DNA from: Streptomyces sp. GS7
Lineage (GTDB): Bacteria; Actinomycetota; Actinomycetes; Streptomycetales; Streptomycetaceae
Reading direction: 5' to 3'
Length of the DNA: 64,000 nt
Assembly (NCBI RefSeq): GCF_009834125.1
Contig: NZ_CP047146.1
Location: 2,721,501-2,785,500 of the forward strand
The position numbers and the translations under genes were made by a program. Position 1 is the first letter of the stretch, and the number at the start of each line of letters is the position of its first letter. Positions 7,962-17,606 of the stretch are shown here, piece by piece. The notes under the pieces are model-generated. The model did no database searches. It saw only the letters and a list, made by a program, of their open reading frames with translations, and was not told the origin of the DNA.

Positions 7962-9566
7962 TCAGTCCGCCAGCATCTCCTTGACCCGGGCCCGCACGTC
8001 CTCCGTGTCCAGCCCGCGGATGGTCAGCGTGGTGCGGCGGCGCAGCACGTCGTCGACCGTCTCGGCCCACTCGTGGTCGCGCGCGTAGGCGACCTGCGCC
8101 CAGATCTCCGGCGCGTCCGGGTGGATCCGCTCGGCCAGCGCCGGGTCGTCGTTCGCCAGCCGGGCGATGTCGAAGGACAGCGAGCCGTAGTGGGTGGCGA
8201 GGTGCCGCGCGGTCTCGGGAGCCATCCGCGGTCCGGGGGTGCCGCCGTCGACGAGCAGCCGGTGGGCGACGGCGTTGGGGTTGGCGATACCGGGCAGCGG
8301 GAGCTTCTTCGGCAGCTGCGAGATCGGCTCCATGTCGTCGGCCAGCGGGTGGCCGGGCAGCGCGGCGAGCTTGTTCATGACGGTGCGGCCGATGTGCCGG
8401 AACGTCGTCCACTTGCCGCCGGCGACCGACAGCATGCCGCCGCTGCCCTCGGTGACCACCGTCTCGCGCTTGGCCTTGGAGGTGTCGCCGGGGCCGCCGG
8501 GCAGCACCCGCAGGCCCGCGAAGGAGTAGGTGATCAGGTCGCGGGACAGCTGCTGGTCGCGGATGGAGAAGGCGGCCTCGTCCAGGATCTGGGCGGTGTC
8601 CTTCTCGGTGACCGTGAGGTCCGCGGGGTCGCCCTCGTACTCCTCGTCCGTGGTGCCGAGGAGCAGCATGTCCTCCCAGGGGAGGGCGAAGGTGATGCGG
8701 TACTTGTCGATCGGGGTGGCCAGCGCGGCCTTCCAGGGGGCGGTCCGCTTGAGGACCAGGTGGGCGCCCTTGGAGAGGCGGATGGAGGGGGCCGCGTTCG
8801 GGTCCTCCATCGTGCGCAGGTGGTCGACCCACGGGCCGGTCGCGTTGAGCACCAGGCGCGCGTTGACGCCGAACTCCCGGCCGTCCATGCGGTCCTTGAG
8901 CTCGGCGCCGGTGACCCGGCCCTGGGTGAAGCGGAGGCCGGTGACCTCGGCGTGGTTGAGGACCGTGGCGCCGGCCGCGACGGCCGCGCGGACGGTCATC
9001 AGGGCCATCCGGGAGTCGTTCATCTGGTCGTCGCCGTACACGGCCACGGCCTTGAGGTTGTCGGTGCGCAGCTCCGGCACGTCGCGCTGGGCCTTGGCCG
9101 GGCTTATGACGTGGCCGACGCCGTCGCCGAACGCGGACAGCGCGGAGTAGGCGAAGACACCGGCGCCGAGCTTGGCCGCGCCGTGCGGGCCGCCCTTGTA
9201 GACGGGCAGGTAGAAGGTGAGGGGGTTGGCGAGGTGCGGGGCGACCTGGCGGGAGACCGCACGCCGCTCGAAGTGGTTCTCCGCGACCAGCTTGACCGCA
9301 CCGGTCTGCAGGTAGCGCAGCCCGCCGTGCAGCAGCTTGGAGGAAGCGGAGGAGGTGGCGCCGGCGAAGTCGCCGGCGTCCACCAAGGCCACCCGCAGCC
9401 CGGCCTGCGCGGCATGCCAGGCGGTGGAGATGCCCAGGATGCCGCCGCCGATCACCAGGAGGTCGTAGGTCGCCTTGGACAGCTGCTCCCGGGTTTCGGC
9501 GCGGCTCGGGGTGGAACCGTCGGCCGGGTGCGTCCCGAGGGCCGGGACGCTCTGCAGGGTGCTCAT
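7962..9566 (-). CDS. glpD: Aerobic glycerol-3-phosphate dehydrogenase
   Basis: 534 aa FAD enzyme that oxidises sn-glycerol-3-phosphate to dihydroxyacetone phosphate and passes electrons to the respiratory quinone pool at the membrane. The dinucleotide-binding motif YDLLVIGGGILG lies near residues 34-45, followed by the GlpD signature SSASSKLLHGGLRYLQ. The C-terminal domain has the usual WAETVDDVLRRRTTL segment. ATG at 9566 follows GAGGAG and lies only 13 bp past the glpK stop, so the two are coupled. In Streptomyces this gene is the gylB of the glycerol operon. Confidence 0.96.
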   Translation of the reverse strand: MSTLQSVPALGTHPADGSTPSRAETREQLSKATYDLLVIGGGILGISTAWHAAQAGLRVALVDAGDFAGATSSASSKLLHGGLRYLQTGAVKLVAENHFERRAVSRQVAPHLANPLTFYLPVYKGGPHGAAKLGAGVFAYSALSAFGDGVGHVISPAKAQRDVPELRTDNLKAVAVYGDDQMNDSRMALMTVRAAVAAGATVLNHAEVTGLRFTQGRVTGAELKDRMDGREFGVNARLVLNATGPWVDHLRTMEDPNAAPSIRLSKGAHLVLKRTAPWKAALATPIDKYRITFALPWEDMLLLGTTDEEYEGDPADLTVTEKDTAQILDEAAFSIRDQQLSRDLITYSFAGLRVLPGGPGDTSKAKRETVVTEGSGGMLSVAGGKWTTFRHIGRTVMNKLAALPGHPLADDMEPISQLPKKLPLPGIANPNAVAHRLLVDGGTPGPRMAPETARHLATHYGSLSFDIARLANDDPALAERIHPDAPEIWAQVAYARDHEWAETVDDVLRRRTTLTIRGLDTEDVRARVKEMLAD

Positions 9567-9579
9567 GATGTGCTCCTCG

Positions 9580-11121
9580 TCAGCTCTCGTCGTCGATCCA
9601 GCCCATGGTCCGCTCGACGGCCTTGAGCCAGTTCTTGTACTCGCGGTCACGGGTGGCCGCGTCCATGCGGGGGGTCCATTCGGCGGCCCGGCGCCAGTTG
9701 GCGCGCAGTTCGTCGGTGCTGGACCAGAAGCCGACGGCCAGTCCGGCCGCATAGGCAGCGCCGAGGCAGGTGGTCTCGGCGACCATCGGGCGCACCACGG
9801 GTGCGTCCAGGAAGTCCGAGATGGTCTGCATCAGCAGGTTGTTGGAGGTCATACCGCCGTCGACCTTGAGCGCGGTCAGGTCGACGCCGGAGTCCTTGGT
9901 CATGGCGTCGGTGATCTCGCGGGTCTGCCAGGCGGTGGCCTCAAGGACGGCTCGGGCGATGTGCGCCTTGGTGACGTAGCGGGTCAGGCCCGCGATGACA
10001 CCGCGCGCGTCCGAGCGCCAGTAGGGGGCGAACAGGCCGGAGAAGGCCGGCACGAAGTACGCGCCGCCGTTGTCCTCGACCGTGCTGGCCAGGGTCTCGA
10101 TCTCGGCCGCGCTGTTGATGAGCCCCATCTGGTCGCGCATCCACTGGACGAGCGAGCCGGTGACGGCGATGGAGCCTTCCAGCGCGTAGACCGGCTGCTG
10201 GTCGCCGATGCGGTAACCGACCGTGGTGAGCAGCCCGTTGTACGAGTTGACCGGCTCGTGGCCGGTGTTCATCAGCATGAAGGTGCCGGTGCCGTACGTG
10301 GACTTGGCCTCGCCCTGGTCGAAGCAGGTCTGGCCGAAGAGCGCGGCCTGCTGGTCGCCGAGCGCCGAGGCGACTGGGACGCCGGCCAGCGCCCCCGAGG
10401 CACTGGTGCCGTAGACCTCGGCCGAGGAGCGGATCTCCGGCAGCACGGCCGCCGGGATGTCCATCGACGCGAGGATCTTCTCGTCCCACTCCAGGGTGTG
10501 CAGGTTCATCAGGAGGGTGCGCGAGGCGTTGGTGACGTCGGTGACGTGGTGGCCGCCGTCGACGCCGCCGGTGAGGTTCCAGATGACCCAGGAGTCCATC
10601 GTGCCGAAGAGGATCTCGCCGCGCTCGGCGCGCTCGCGCAGGCCCTCGACGTTGTCCAGCAGCCAGCGGATCTTCGGTCCGGCGAAGTACGAGGCGAGCG
10701 GCAGCCCGGTCTCCCGGCGGAAGCGGTCCTGGCCGACGTTGCGGCCGAGTTCCTTGCACAGCGCGTCGGTGCGGGTGTCCTGCCAGACGATGGCGTTGTG
10801 GACCGGCTCACCGGTGTTCTTGTCCCAGAGGACGGTGGTCTCGCGCTGGTTGGTGATGCCGATCGCCTTGACGTCGGCGGAGGTGATCCCGGCCTTCTGG
10901 ACGGCGTTGTCGACGACCTGCTGCACGTTGGTCCAGATCTCGGACGCGTCGTGCTCGACCCAGCCCGGCTTCGGGAAGATCTGCTCGTGCTCCTTCTGGT
11001 CGACCGAGACGATCCGGCCGTCCTTGTCGAAGACGATGCAGCGGCTGGACGTGGTGCCCTGGTCGATGGCCGCAATGAACGGGCCGTGCCCGTGGGAGGA
11101 GGTGCTGTGGGTGTCGCTCAT
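9580..11121 (-). CDS. glpK: Glycerol kinase
   Basis: 513 aa FGGY-family kinase that converts glycerol to glycerol-3-phosphate with ATP. Visible landmarks are [15 protein letters not shown] near the start (ATP-phosphate site), the substrate loop [15 protein letters not shown], and the FGGY C-terminal signature around [14 protein letters not shown]. The length matches the family. It sits between the facilitator and the dehydrogenase in the order transport, phosphorylation, oxidation. In Streptomyces the counterpart is called gylA and is induced by glycerol and repressed by glucose through GylR. Confidence 0.97.
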   Translation of the reverse strand: MSDTHSTSSHGHGPFIAAIDQGTTSSRCIVFDKDGRIVSVDQKEHEQIFPKPGWVEHDASEIWTNVQQVVDNAVQKAGITSADVKAIGITNQRETTVLWDKNTGEPVHNAIVWQDTRTDALCKELGRNVGQDRFRRETGLPLASYFAGPKIRWLLDNVEGLRERAERGEILFGTMDSWVIWNLTGGVDGGHHVTDVTNASRTLLMNLHTLEWDEKILASMDIPAAVLPEIRSSAEVYGTSASGALAGVPVASALGDQQAALFGQTCFDQGEAKSTYGTGTFMLMNTGHEPVNSYNGLLTTVGYRIGDQQPVYALEGSIAVTGSLVQWMRDQMGLINSAAEIETLASTVEDNGGAYFVPAFSGLFAPYWRSDARGVIAGLTRYVTKAHIARAVLEATAWQTREITDAMTKDSGVDLTALKVDGGMTSNNLLMQTISDFLDAPVVRPMVAETTCLGAAYAAGLAVGFWSSTDELRANWRRAAEWTPRMDAATRDREYKNWLKAVERTMGWIDDES

Positions 11122-11171
11122 GGTGTGTGCTCCAGGAAGTCTGTGCGGGCGGAGGCGGGCGGTCGGCCGGC

Positions 11172-11960
11172 TCAGGCGAACGCCAACTGGTAGATGCCAC
11201 CGGCGATGACGCCGCCGATGAGCGGACCGGCGACCGGGATCCAGGCGTAACCCCAGTCTGAACCGCCCTTGTTCGGCAGCGGCAGCAGCGCGTGCACGAT
11301 GCGCGGGCCGAGGTCGCGGACCGGGTTGATGGCGTACCCGGTCGGGCCGCCCAGCGACAGACCGATGCCGACGACGACGAGGGCGACCAGCAGCGTCCCG
11401 ATGGTGCCGACGCCCTTGCCGTTGTCGCTCAGACCGAGAGTGAGGATCGACAGCACGAGCACGGTGGTGGCGATGATCTCGGTGGCCAGGTTCTGCACGA
11501 CGTTCCGGATCTCCGGACCGGTGGAGAAGATGCCGAGCACCGGGCCGGCCTTCGGCGCGGCGCTCGGGTCGACCATGCCCTCTTCACTGGTGTGGTCGGC
11601 CAGCACCTCGGGGTCGGTGAGGTGGGCCTGGAACTGCCCGTAGTACACGACCCACACCAGCACCGCGCCGATCATGGCGCCGAGCATCTCGCCGGCGAAG
11701 TACACCGGCACCTGGCTCCACTGGATGGCGCCCTTGATGGCGAGGCCGATGGTGACGGCGGGGTTGAGGTGTGCGCCGGACTTCGCGGCGATGTAGGCAC
11801 CCGTGAGGACGGCGAAGCCCCACCCGAAGGCGATGGCGACCCATCCGGCGTTGAACGCCTTGGAGCGCTTGAACGTGACGGCGGCGCAGACGCCGCCACC
11901 CATCAAGATCAGTACAGCGGTACCGATGGTCTCGCTGATGAAGATGTCGGAGCTGGACAC
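11172..11960 (-). CDS. glpF: Glycerol uptake facilitator (MIP/aquaglyceroporin)
   Basis: 262 aa channel with six membrane segments. The two half-helix motifs are [10 protein letters not shown] and [10 protein letters not shown]; the second therefore reads NPV rather than the usual NPA, while the following Arg of the selectivity filter is kept. GTG at 11960 is used because AAAGGAG lies just upstream; a longer open frame through the promoter region has no support. First gene of the glpF-glpK-glpD operon (gylC in Streptomyces). The promoter region upstream holds a GylR-type half-operator and a long inverted repeat. Confidence 0.93.
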   Translation of the reverse strand: MSSSDIFISETIGTAVLILMGGGVCAAVTFKRSKAFNAGWVAIAFGWGFAVLTGAYIAAKSGAHLNPAVTIGLAIKGAIQWSQVPVYFAGEMLGAMIGAVLVWVVYYGQFQAHLTDPEVLADHTSEEGMVDPSAAPKAGPVLGIFSTGPEIRNVVQNLATEIIATTVLVLSILTLGLSDNGKGVGTIGTLLVALVVVGIGLSLGGPTGYAINPVRDLGPRIVHALLPLPNKGGSDWGYAWIPVAGPLIGGVIAGGIYQLAFA

Positions 11961-12085
11961 CGGCGACTCCTTTGTCCTTCGTCCAGGGGAAGGCGAACCC
12001 CGGGTCCCTCCGGTGGTCCGCACCCTCCGAGAGGGCGTTGGTCGGCCCGCGGCAGTCCACACCATAGCGAATATTGCCGTTAGGT

Positions 12086-12100
12086 GTTCGACAATGCCGA
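12086..12100. promoter_or_regulatory. GylR-type operator candidate before glpF
   Basis: GTTCGACAATGCCGA shares 14 of 15 bases with the site in front of gylR (12975-12991). Shared occurrence at the two promoters of a known regulon, and nowhere else that I saw, is the evidence. Confidence 0.6.
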
Positions 12101-12117
12101 CCGACGAACGGCAGTTT

Positions 12118-12171
12118 TGTTCACCTCCCAGACCCCGTCAAGGGTGCTGTGGCGAAAAACTTAGGTGAACA
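12118..12171. repeat. Interrupted inverted repeat between gylR and glpF
   Basis: TGTTCACCT (12118-12126) and AGGTGAACA (12163-12171) are perfect 9-bp inverted arms 36 bp apart, just past the gylR stop. They could form a weak terminator for gylR or hold a looped pair of regulator half-sites for the glpF promoter. Confidence 0.5.
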
Positions 12172-12187
12172 TTTGCCGCGAAACCGG

Positions 12188-12952
12188 TCAAAATCGCCCT
12201 GCGCCAAGATCCCTGGACACCGCACGTGCGCAATCCCTCACCGCAGCGACGATTTCCGGCCGCAGTTCGCCGTCCCGGCACACCCGCTCCACGGCTCCGG
12301 TGACCCCCACGGCGCCCACCGGCATCCGCCGCCGGTCGTGGATCGGCGCGGCGACGGAGGCCACGCCGTCCCACGTCTCCTCCACGTCCGCGGCCCAGCC
12401 GCGCGCCCGCGTCAGGTCCAGCAGCCCCTCGAAGTCGGCCAGCCCGGTCACCGTCCGCGGCGTGAACGGCTCCCGCTCCGCCTCCACGACCTCGCTGTGC
12501 GCCACCGGGTCGTACGCCGACAGCACCTTGCCCAGCGCCGTGCTGTGCAGCGGCTGCATCGCGCCGACCTCCAGCACCTGCCGGCTGTCGTCCGGCCGGA
12601 AGACGTGGTGCACGATCAGGACGCCCTGCTGGTGCAGCACGCCCAGATAGACGCTCTCCCCGCTGGAGCGGGCCAGGTCGTCGGTCCACACCAGGGCGCG
12701 GGCGCGCAGTTCGTGGACGTCGAGATAGCTGTTGCCCAGCCGCAGCAGCTCGGCGCCGAGCTGGTAGCGGCCCGAGGCCGCGTCCTGCTCGACGAAGCCC
12801 TCCTGCTGGAGCGTGCGCAGGATGCCGTGCGCGGTGCCCTTGGCCAGGCCCAGGGAGGAGGAGATGTCGGAGAGCCCCAGCCGCCGTTCTCCCCCGGCGA
12901 GCAGACGCAGCATCGCGGCTGCGCGCTCCAACGACTGGATGGTGCGTGCCAT
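12188..12952 (-). CDS. gylR: IclR-family regulator of glycerol genes
   Basis: 254 aa, the same length as Streptomyces GylR. N-terminal winged helix LSDISSSLGLAKGTAHGILRTLQQEGF, then the IclR effector domain (GKVLSAYDP, GVASVAAPIHDRRRMPVGAVGVTG). ATG at 12952 is preceded by GGAGG. GylR represses the glycerol operon and its own gene and is relieved by glycerol-3-phosphate or glycerol (family knowledge). It is transcribed toward glpF-glpK-glpD with a 227-bp gap, the known Streptomyces arrangement. Its own promoter region carries the palindromic site at 12975-12991. Confidence 0.93.
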   Translation of the reverse strand: MARTIQSLERAAAMLRLLAGGERRLGLSDISSSLGLAKGTAHGILRTLQQEGFVEQDAASGRYQLGAELLRLGNSYLDVHELRARALVWTDDLARSSGESVYLGVLHQQGVLIVHHVFRPDDSRQVLEVGAMQPLHSTALGKVLSAYDPVAHSEVVEAEREPFTPRTVTGLADFEGLLDLTRARGWAADVEETWDGVASVAAPIHDRRRMPVGAVGVTGAVERVCRDGELRPEIVAAVRDCARAVSRDLGAGRF

Positions 12953-12974
12953 CGGGCGACCTCCGAAGTATGCG

Positions 12975-12991
12975 GTTCGACAATGCTGAAC
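12975..12991. promoter_or_regulatory. Palindromic GylR operator candidate before gylR
   Basis: GTTCGACAATGCTGAAC is a 17-bp imperfect palindrome (GTTC...GAAC ends). It lies 22 bp upstream of gylR and repeats the motif before glpF. The placement fits autorepression. Confidence 0.62.
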
Positions 12992-13120
12992 GATATCGGT
13001 CCATGCCGACTCTTGGGGAGCGATCCGGGCCAACGACGATCATGGATAGTCGACCGAGCCTCACCCGGGTGCCGCTGTCCACGGCGTGGAACGGGGAACA
13101 CCTGTCCCGTGCCCGGCAGC

Positions 13121-13191
13121 TACGCTGGCCGGGTGCGCCCTCTCCAGGAGGGTGCAAAGCCGACAGCCGTCGCAACCACGGGAGCACCTCC
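13121..13191 (+). promoter_or_regulatory. metH promoter and structured leader
   Basis: A -10-like TACGCT (13121-13126) lies 65 bp before metH. The leader after it has a short hairpin CCCTC-TCCAG-GAGGG (13137-13151) and CCGT/ACGG around 13168-13182. An upstream GTG exactly 6 nt after the -10 opens a 33-codon frame that overlaps the metH start. I could not match a cobalamin box or SAM-riboswitch core, so the leader stays unassigned. Confidence 0.4.
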
Positions 13192-16100
13192 ATGGCCTCG
13201 AAGACGCCATCGTCCACCAGCCCGTCCCGCGTGACCTCACTCCGCGAAGCCCTCGCCTCGCGCGTGGTGGTCGCCGACGGGGCCATGGGCACGATGCTGC
13301 AGGCGCAGGATCCGACCCTGGAGGACTTCCAGCAGCTGGAGGGCTGCAACGAGATCCTCAACGTCACCCGCCCCGACATCGTGCGCTCGGTCCACGAGGA
13401 GTACTTCGCCGTCGGTGTCGACTGCGTGGAGACCAACACCTTCGGCGCGAACCACGCCGCGCTGGCCGAGTACGACATCCCCGGGCGGGTCTTCGAGCTG
13501 TCCGAGTCCGGCGCCCGGATCGCCCGCGAGGTCGCCGACGAGTTCACCGCCGCCACCGGGCAGCAGCGCTACGTCCTGGGCTCCATGGGCCCCGGCACCA
13601 AACTCCCCACCCTCGGCCACGCCCCGTACCTCACCCTGCGCGACGCCTACCAGCAGAACGCCGAGGGCATGATCGCCGGCGGTGCGGACGCGCTGCTGGT
13701 GGAGACCACCCAGGACCTGCTCCAGACGAAGGCCGCCGTCCTCGGCGCCCGCCGCGCCCTGAAGGCGACCGGCACCGACCTGCCCGTCATCTGCTCCGTG
13801 ACGGTGGAGACCACCGGCACGATGCTGCTCGGCTCGGAGATCGGCGCGGCGCTGACCGCCCTGGAGCCGCTGGGCATCGACATGATCGGCCTGAACTGCG
13901 CCACGGGACCCGCCGAGATGAGCGAGCACCTGCGCTACCTGGCCCGGCACTCGCGCATCCCGCTGTCCTGTATGCCGAACGCGGGCCTGCCGGTGCTGGG
14001 CAAGAACGGCGCGCACTACCCGCTCACGGCCACCGAGCTGGCCGACGCCCAGGAGACCTTCGTCGGCGAGTACGGCCTCTCCCTGGTCGGCGGCTGCTGC
14101 GGTACGACGCCGGAGCATCTGCGGCAGGTCGTCGAGCGGGTCCGCGGCCTGACGCCGCCCGCGCGCGAGCCGCGCCCCGAGCCCGGCGCCGCCTCCCTCT
14201 ACCAGACCGTCCCGTTCCGCCAGGACACCGCGTACCTGGCCATCGGCGAGCGGACCAACGCCAACGGGTCGAAGAAGTTCCGCGAGGCGATGCTGGAGGG
14301 CCGCTGGGACGACTGCGTGGAGATGGCCCGCGACCAGATCCGCGAGGGCGCCCACATGCTCGACCTGTGCGTCGACTACGTGGGCCGGGACGGCGTGGCG
14401 GACATGGAGGAGCTGGCCGGCCGGTTCGCCACCGCCTCCACCCTGCCCATCGTGCTGGACTCCACCGAACTCGACGTGCTGCGCGCCGGCCTGGAGAAGC
14501 TGGGCGGCCGGGCGGTGATCAACTCCGTCAACTACGAGGACGGCGACGGCCCCACCTCCCGCTTCGCCAAGGTCACCGCGCTGGCCGCCGAGCACGGCGC
14601 GGCGCTGATCGCGCTGACCATCGACGAGGAGGGCCAGGCCCGCACCGTAGAGAAGAAGGTGGAGATCGCCGAGCGGCTGATCGCCGACCTGACCGGGAAC
14701 TGGGGGGTGCGGGAGTCGGACATCCTCATCGACTGCCTGACCTTCACCATCTGCACCGGCCAGGAGGAGTCCCGCAAGGACGGCATCGCCACCATCGAGG
14801 CGATCCGCGAGCTCAAGCGCCGCCACCCGGAGGTGCAGACGACCCTGGGCCTGTCGAACATCTCCTTCGGCCTCAACCCGGCCGCCCGCATCGTGCTGAA
14901 CTCGGTGTTCCTCGACGAGTGCGTCAAGGCCGGTCTGGACTCGGCGATCGTGCACGCCTCCAAGATCCTGCCGATCGCCCGGCTGGAGGAGGAGCAGGTC
15001 ACCGCCGCTCTCGACCTCATCCACGACCGGCGCGCCGAGGGCTACGACCCGCTGCAGAAGCTGATGCAGCTCTTCGAGGGCGCCACGGCGAAGTCCCTGA
15101 AGGCGGGCAAGGCCGAGGAGCTGGCGGCGCTCCCGCTGGAGGAACGCCTCAAGCGGCGCATCATCGACGGCGAGAAGAACGGCCTGGAGGACGACCTGGA
15201 CGCGGCCCTGAAGGACCGCCCGGCCCTCGACATCGTCAACGAAACCCTCCTGGACGGGATGAAGGTGGTCGGCGACCTGTTCGGTTCCGGCCAGATGCAG
15301 CTGCCGTTCGTCCTCCAGTCCGCCGAGGTCATGAAGACCGCGGTGGCCTACCTGGAGCCGCACATGGAGAAGTCCGACGACGAGGGGAAGGGCACCATCG
15401 TCCTGGCCACCGTCCGCGGCGACGTCCACGACATCGGCAAGAACCTGGTCGACATCATCCTGTCCAACAACGGCTACAACGTCGTCAACCTCGGCATCAA
15501 GCAGCCCGTCTCGGCGATCCTGGAAGCCGCCGAGGAGCACCGCGCCGACGTCATCGGCATGTCCGGCCTGCTGGTCAAGTCCACGGTGATCATGAAGGAG
15601 AACCTGGAGGAGCTCAACCAGCGCAAGATGGCCGCCGACTTCCCCGTCATCCTCGGCGGCGCGGCCCTCACCCGCGCCTATGTCGAGCAGGACCTGCACG
15701 AGATCTACGAGGGCGAAGTCCGCTATGCCCGCGACGCGTTCGAGGGCCTGCGCCTGATGGACGCGCTGATCGCCGTCAAGCGCGGCGTGCCCGGCGCCAC
15801 CCTCCCCGAACTCAAGCAGCGCCGGGTGCCCAGGAAGGCGGCGGTGGAGGTGGCCGAGCCCGAGTCGGAGCAGGGCGCGGTCCGCTCCGAGGTGGCCACC
15901 GACAACCCCGTCCCCACCCCGCCGTTCTGGGGCACCCGCGTCATCAAGGGCATCCAGCTCAAGGAGTACGCCTCCTGGCTGGACGAGGGCGCCCTGTTCA
16001 AGGGCCAGTGGGGCCTCAAGCAGGCCCGCACCGGCGAGGGCCCCACCTACGAGGAGCTGGTGGAGACCGAGGGCCGGCCCCACCTGCGCGGCTGGCTGGA

Positions 16101-16704
16101 CAAGCTGCAGACCGAGAACCTGCTGGAAGCCGCCGTGGTCCACGGCTACTTCCCCTGCTACTCCAAGGGCGACGACCTCGTCCTGCTCCACGAGGACGGC
16201 ACCGAGCGCACCCGCTTCACCTTCCCGCGCCAGCGCCGTGGCCGCCGGCTGTGCCTGGCCGACTTCTTCCGCCCCGAGGAGTCCGGCGAGACGGACGTCG
16301 TCGGCCTCCAGGTCGTGACCGTCGGCTCGAAGATCGGCGCCGCCACCGCCGAGCTGTTCGCCGCCAACTCCTACCGCGACTACCTCGAACTGCACGGCCT
16401 GTCCGTCCAGTTGGCCGAGGCGCTGGCCGAGTACTGGCACGCCCGGGTCCGAGGCGAACTGGGCTTCGCCGGCGAGGACCCGGCCGACGTCGAGGACATG
16501 TTCGCGCTGAAGTACCGCGGCGCGCGCTTCTCCCTCGGCTACGGCGCCTGCCCCGACCTGGAGGACCGCGCCAAGATCGCCGACCTCCTCCGGCCGGAGC
16601 GGATCGGCGTCCAGCTCTCCGAGGAGTTCCAGCTCCACCCCGAGCAGTCCACCGACGCCATCGTCATCCACCACCCCGAGGCCAAGTACTTCAACGCGCG
16701 GTAA
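13192..16704 (+). CDS. metH: Cobalamin-dependent methionine synthase
   Basis: 1170 aa, full four-module enzyme that transfers methyl from 5-methyl-THF to homocysteine through cobalamin. Homocysteine domain with zinc ligands Cys236 (LNCATG) and Cys302/Cys303 (GGCCGTT); pterin domain starting AIGERTNANGSKKF; cobalamin cap and binding domain with lower axial His746 in the DVHDIGKNL motif; C-terminal SAM-dependent reactivation domain with the late RGARFSLGYGACPDLEDR segment. ATG at 13192 with GGGAG upstream is chosen; longer frames run into the gylR promoter. Divergent from gylR. A large antisense open frame opposite it is only a GC-codon shadow. Confidence 0.98.
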   Translation: MASKTPSSTSPSRVTSLREALASRVVVADGAMGTMLQAQDPTLEDFQQLEGCNEILNVTRPDIVRSVHEEYFAVGVDCVETNTFGANHAALAEYDIPGRVFELSESGARIAREVADEFTAATGQQRYVLGSMGPGTKLPTLGHAPYLTLRDAYQQNAEGMIAGGADALLVETTQDLLQTKAAVLGARRALKATGTDLPVICSVTVETTGTMLLGSEIGAALTALEPLGIDMIGLNCATGPAEMSEHLRYLARHSRIPLSCMPNAGLPVLGKNGAHYPLTATELADAQETFVGEYGLSLVGGCCGTTPEHLRQVVERVRGLTPPAREPRPEPGAASLYQTVPFRQDTAYLAIGERTNANGSKKFREAMLEGRWDDCVEMARDQIREGAHMLDLCVDYVGRDGVADMEELAGRFATASTLPIVLDSTELDVLRAGLEKLGGRAVINSVNYEDGDGPTSRFAKVTALAAEHGAALIALTIDEEGQARTVEKKVEIAERLIADLTGNWGVRESDILIDCLTFTICTGQEESRKDGIATIEAIRELKRRHPEVQTTLGLSNISFGLNPAARIVLNSVFLDECVKAGLDSAIVHASKILPIARLEEEQVTAALDLIHDRRAEGYDPLQKLMQLFEGATAKSLKAGKAEELAALPLEERLKRRIIDGEKNGLEDDLDAALKDRPALDIVNETLLDGMKVVGDLFGSGQMQLPFVLQSAEVMKTAVAYLEPHMEKSDDEGKGTIVLATVRGDVHDIGKNLVDIILSNNGYNVVNLGIKQPVSAILEAAEEHRADVIGMSGLLVKSTVIMKENLEELNQRKMAADFPVILGGAALTRAYVEQDLHEIYEGEVRYARDAFEGLRLMDALIAVKRGVPGATLPELKQRRVPRKAAVEVAEPESEQGAVRSEVATDNPVPTPPFWGTRVIKGIQLKEYASWLDEGALFKGQWGLKQARTGEGPTYEELVETEGRPHLRGWLDKLQTENLLEAAVVHGYFPCYSKGDDLVLLHEDGTERTRFTFPRQRRGRRLCLADFFRPEESGETDVVGLQVVTVGSKIGAATAELFAANSYRDYLELHGLSVQLAEALAEYWHARVRGELGFAGEDPADVEDMFALKYRGARFSLGYGACPDLEDRAKIADLLRPERIGVQLSEEFQLHPEQSTDAIVIHHPEAKYFNAR

Positions 16705-16828
16705 CCGACGGTAGCGGGACCACCTTCCCCACCGGGGCCACCTTCCCACTGGGACCGCCCTCCCCACGGAGATCCGCGCTCGCCACGCGTTTCGCCGCGC
16801 ACGGTCGTACACTGGTCGGTCCGGCAGC

Positions 16829-16865
16829 GGCCGGTCGTTTCCCCAGCCCGGGGAGGCGGCCGGCC
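16829..16865 (+). terminator. Hairpin between metH and the HAD gene
   Basis: GGCCGG / CCGGCC outer arms enclose a CCCC-AGCC-CGGGG inner stem, followed by CTTTCG. A TACACT -10-like box lies upstream at 16808. The element could terminate metH or form part of the leader of the next gene, whose ATG is 39 bp downstream. Confidence 0.45.
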
Positions 16866-16904
16866 CTTTCGTCCCTCCGGGGACGTCCCAACGGAGGTGG
16901 ATGG

Positions 16905-17606
16905 ATGACCAGCAGCATCCCCGCAGTCGGCACCCGCACAGCCGAAGCCGCGACCCTCCAGGCCGTATTCCTCGATCTGGACGGCACCCTCGTCGACACC
17001 GAGGGGTTCTGGTGGGAGGCGGAGTCCGAGGTCTTCGCCGAACTCGGCCACACCCTCGACGACACCCACCGCGAGGTCGTCGTCGGCGGGCCGATGACCC
17101 GCAGTGCCGGCTACCTGCTCCGGGAAACCGGCGCCGACATCGGCCTGGCGGAGCTGAGCGCGCTGCTCAACGCGGCGTTCACGGCCCGGATCGGCCGCGG
17201 TGTCCCGCTGATGCCGGGCGCCCGCAGACTGCTGGCCGAGCTGGCCGCCCACGAGGTCCCCACCGCCCTGGTCTCCGCCTCGCACCGCAGCATCATCGAG
17301 CGGATGCTGCACTCCCTCGGCCCGGAGAACTTCCGTCTCACGCTCGCCGGCGACGACCTGGAGCGTACGAAGCCGCACCCGGACCCGTATCTGACGGCCG
17401 CCGCGCGGCTGGGCGTGGACCCGGCCCGGTGCGCCGTCGTCGAGGACACCCTGACCGGGGTGACGGCGGGGGAGGCGGCGGGCTGCCGGGTGGTCGCGGT
17501 GCCGTCCGTGACGGCCATCCCGCCCGCCCCCGGCCGTACCGTCGTGGACTCGCTCGAAGAAGTCGATCTCCCTTTTCTGAGGGCACTCATCACGGAAAGC
17601 CGCTGA
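16905..17606 (+). CDS. HAD-superfamily phosphatase (subfamily IA)
   Basis: 233 aa. Motif I VFLDLDGTLVDTEGFWW gives nucleophile Asp24 and Asp26; motif II is TALVSASHRS; motif III is the Lys in RTKPHPDPYL; motif IV is CAVVEDTLTGVTAG. The alpha-helical cap between motifs I and II fits subfamily IA, members of which hydrolyse small phosphates such as sugar phosphates. ATG at 16905 follows GGAGGTGG; another ATG four bases earlier is out of frame. The gene follows metH in the same direction across a 200-bp gap with a hairpin. The substrate cannot be told. Confidence 0.9.
   Translation: MTSSIPAVGTRTAEAATLQAVFLDLDGTLVDTEGFWWEAESEVFAELGHTLDDTHREVVVGGPMTRSAGYLLRETGADIGLAELSALLNAAFTARIGRGVPLMPGARRLLAELAAHEVPTALVSASHRSIIERMLHSLGPENFRLTLAGDDLERTKPHPDPYLTAAARLGVDPARCAVVEDTLTGVTAGEAAGCRVVAVPSVTAIPPAPGRTVVDSLEEVDLPFLRALITESR

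Noticed and set aside
13000..13191. Cobalamin or SAM riboswitch before metH
   Set aside because: No B12-box-like segment and no SAM-I/SAM-IV core could be aligned by eye; kept only as an unassigned leader.
13237..16812. Very long open frame antisense to metH, and similar long antisense frames opposite arc, prcA, the helicase and others
   Set aside because: They arise because GC-rich codons rarely give stops on the opposite strand. Their translations are low-complexity (Arg/Gly/Ala-rich) and resemble no protein family, while the sense frames encode recognisable proteins.
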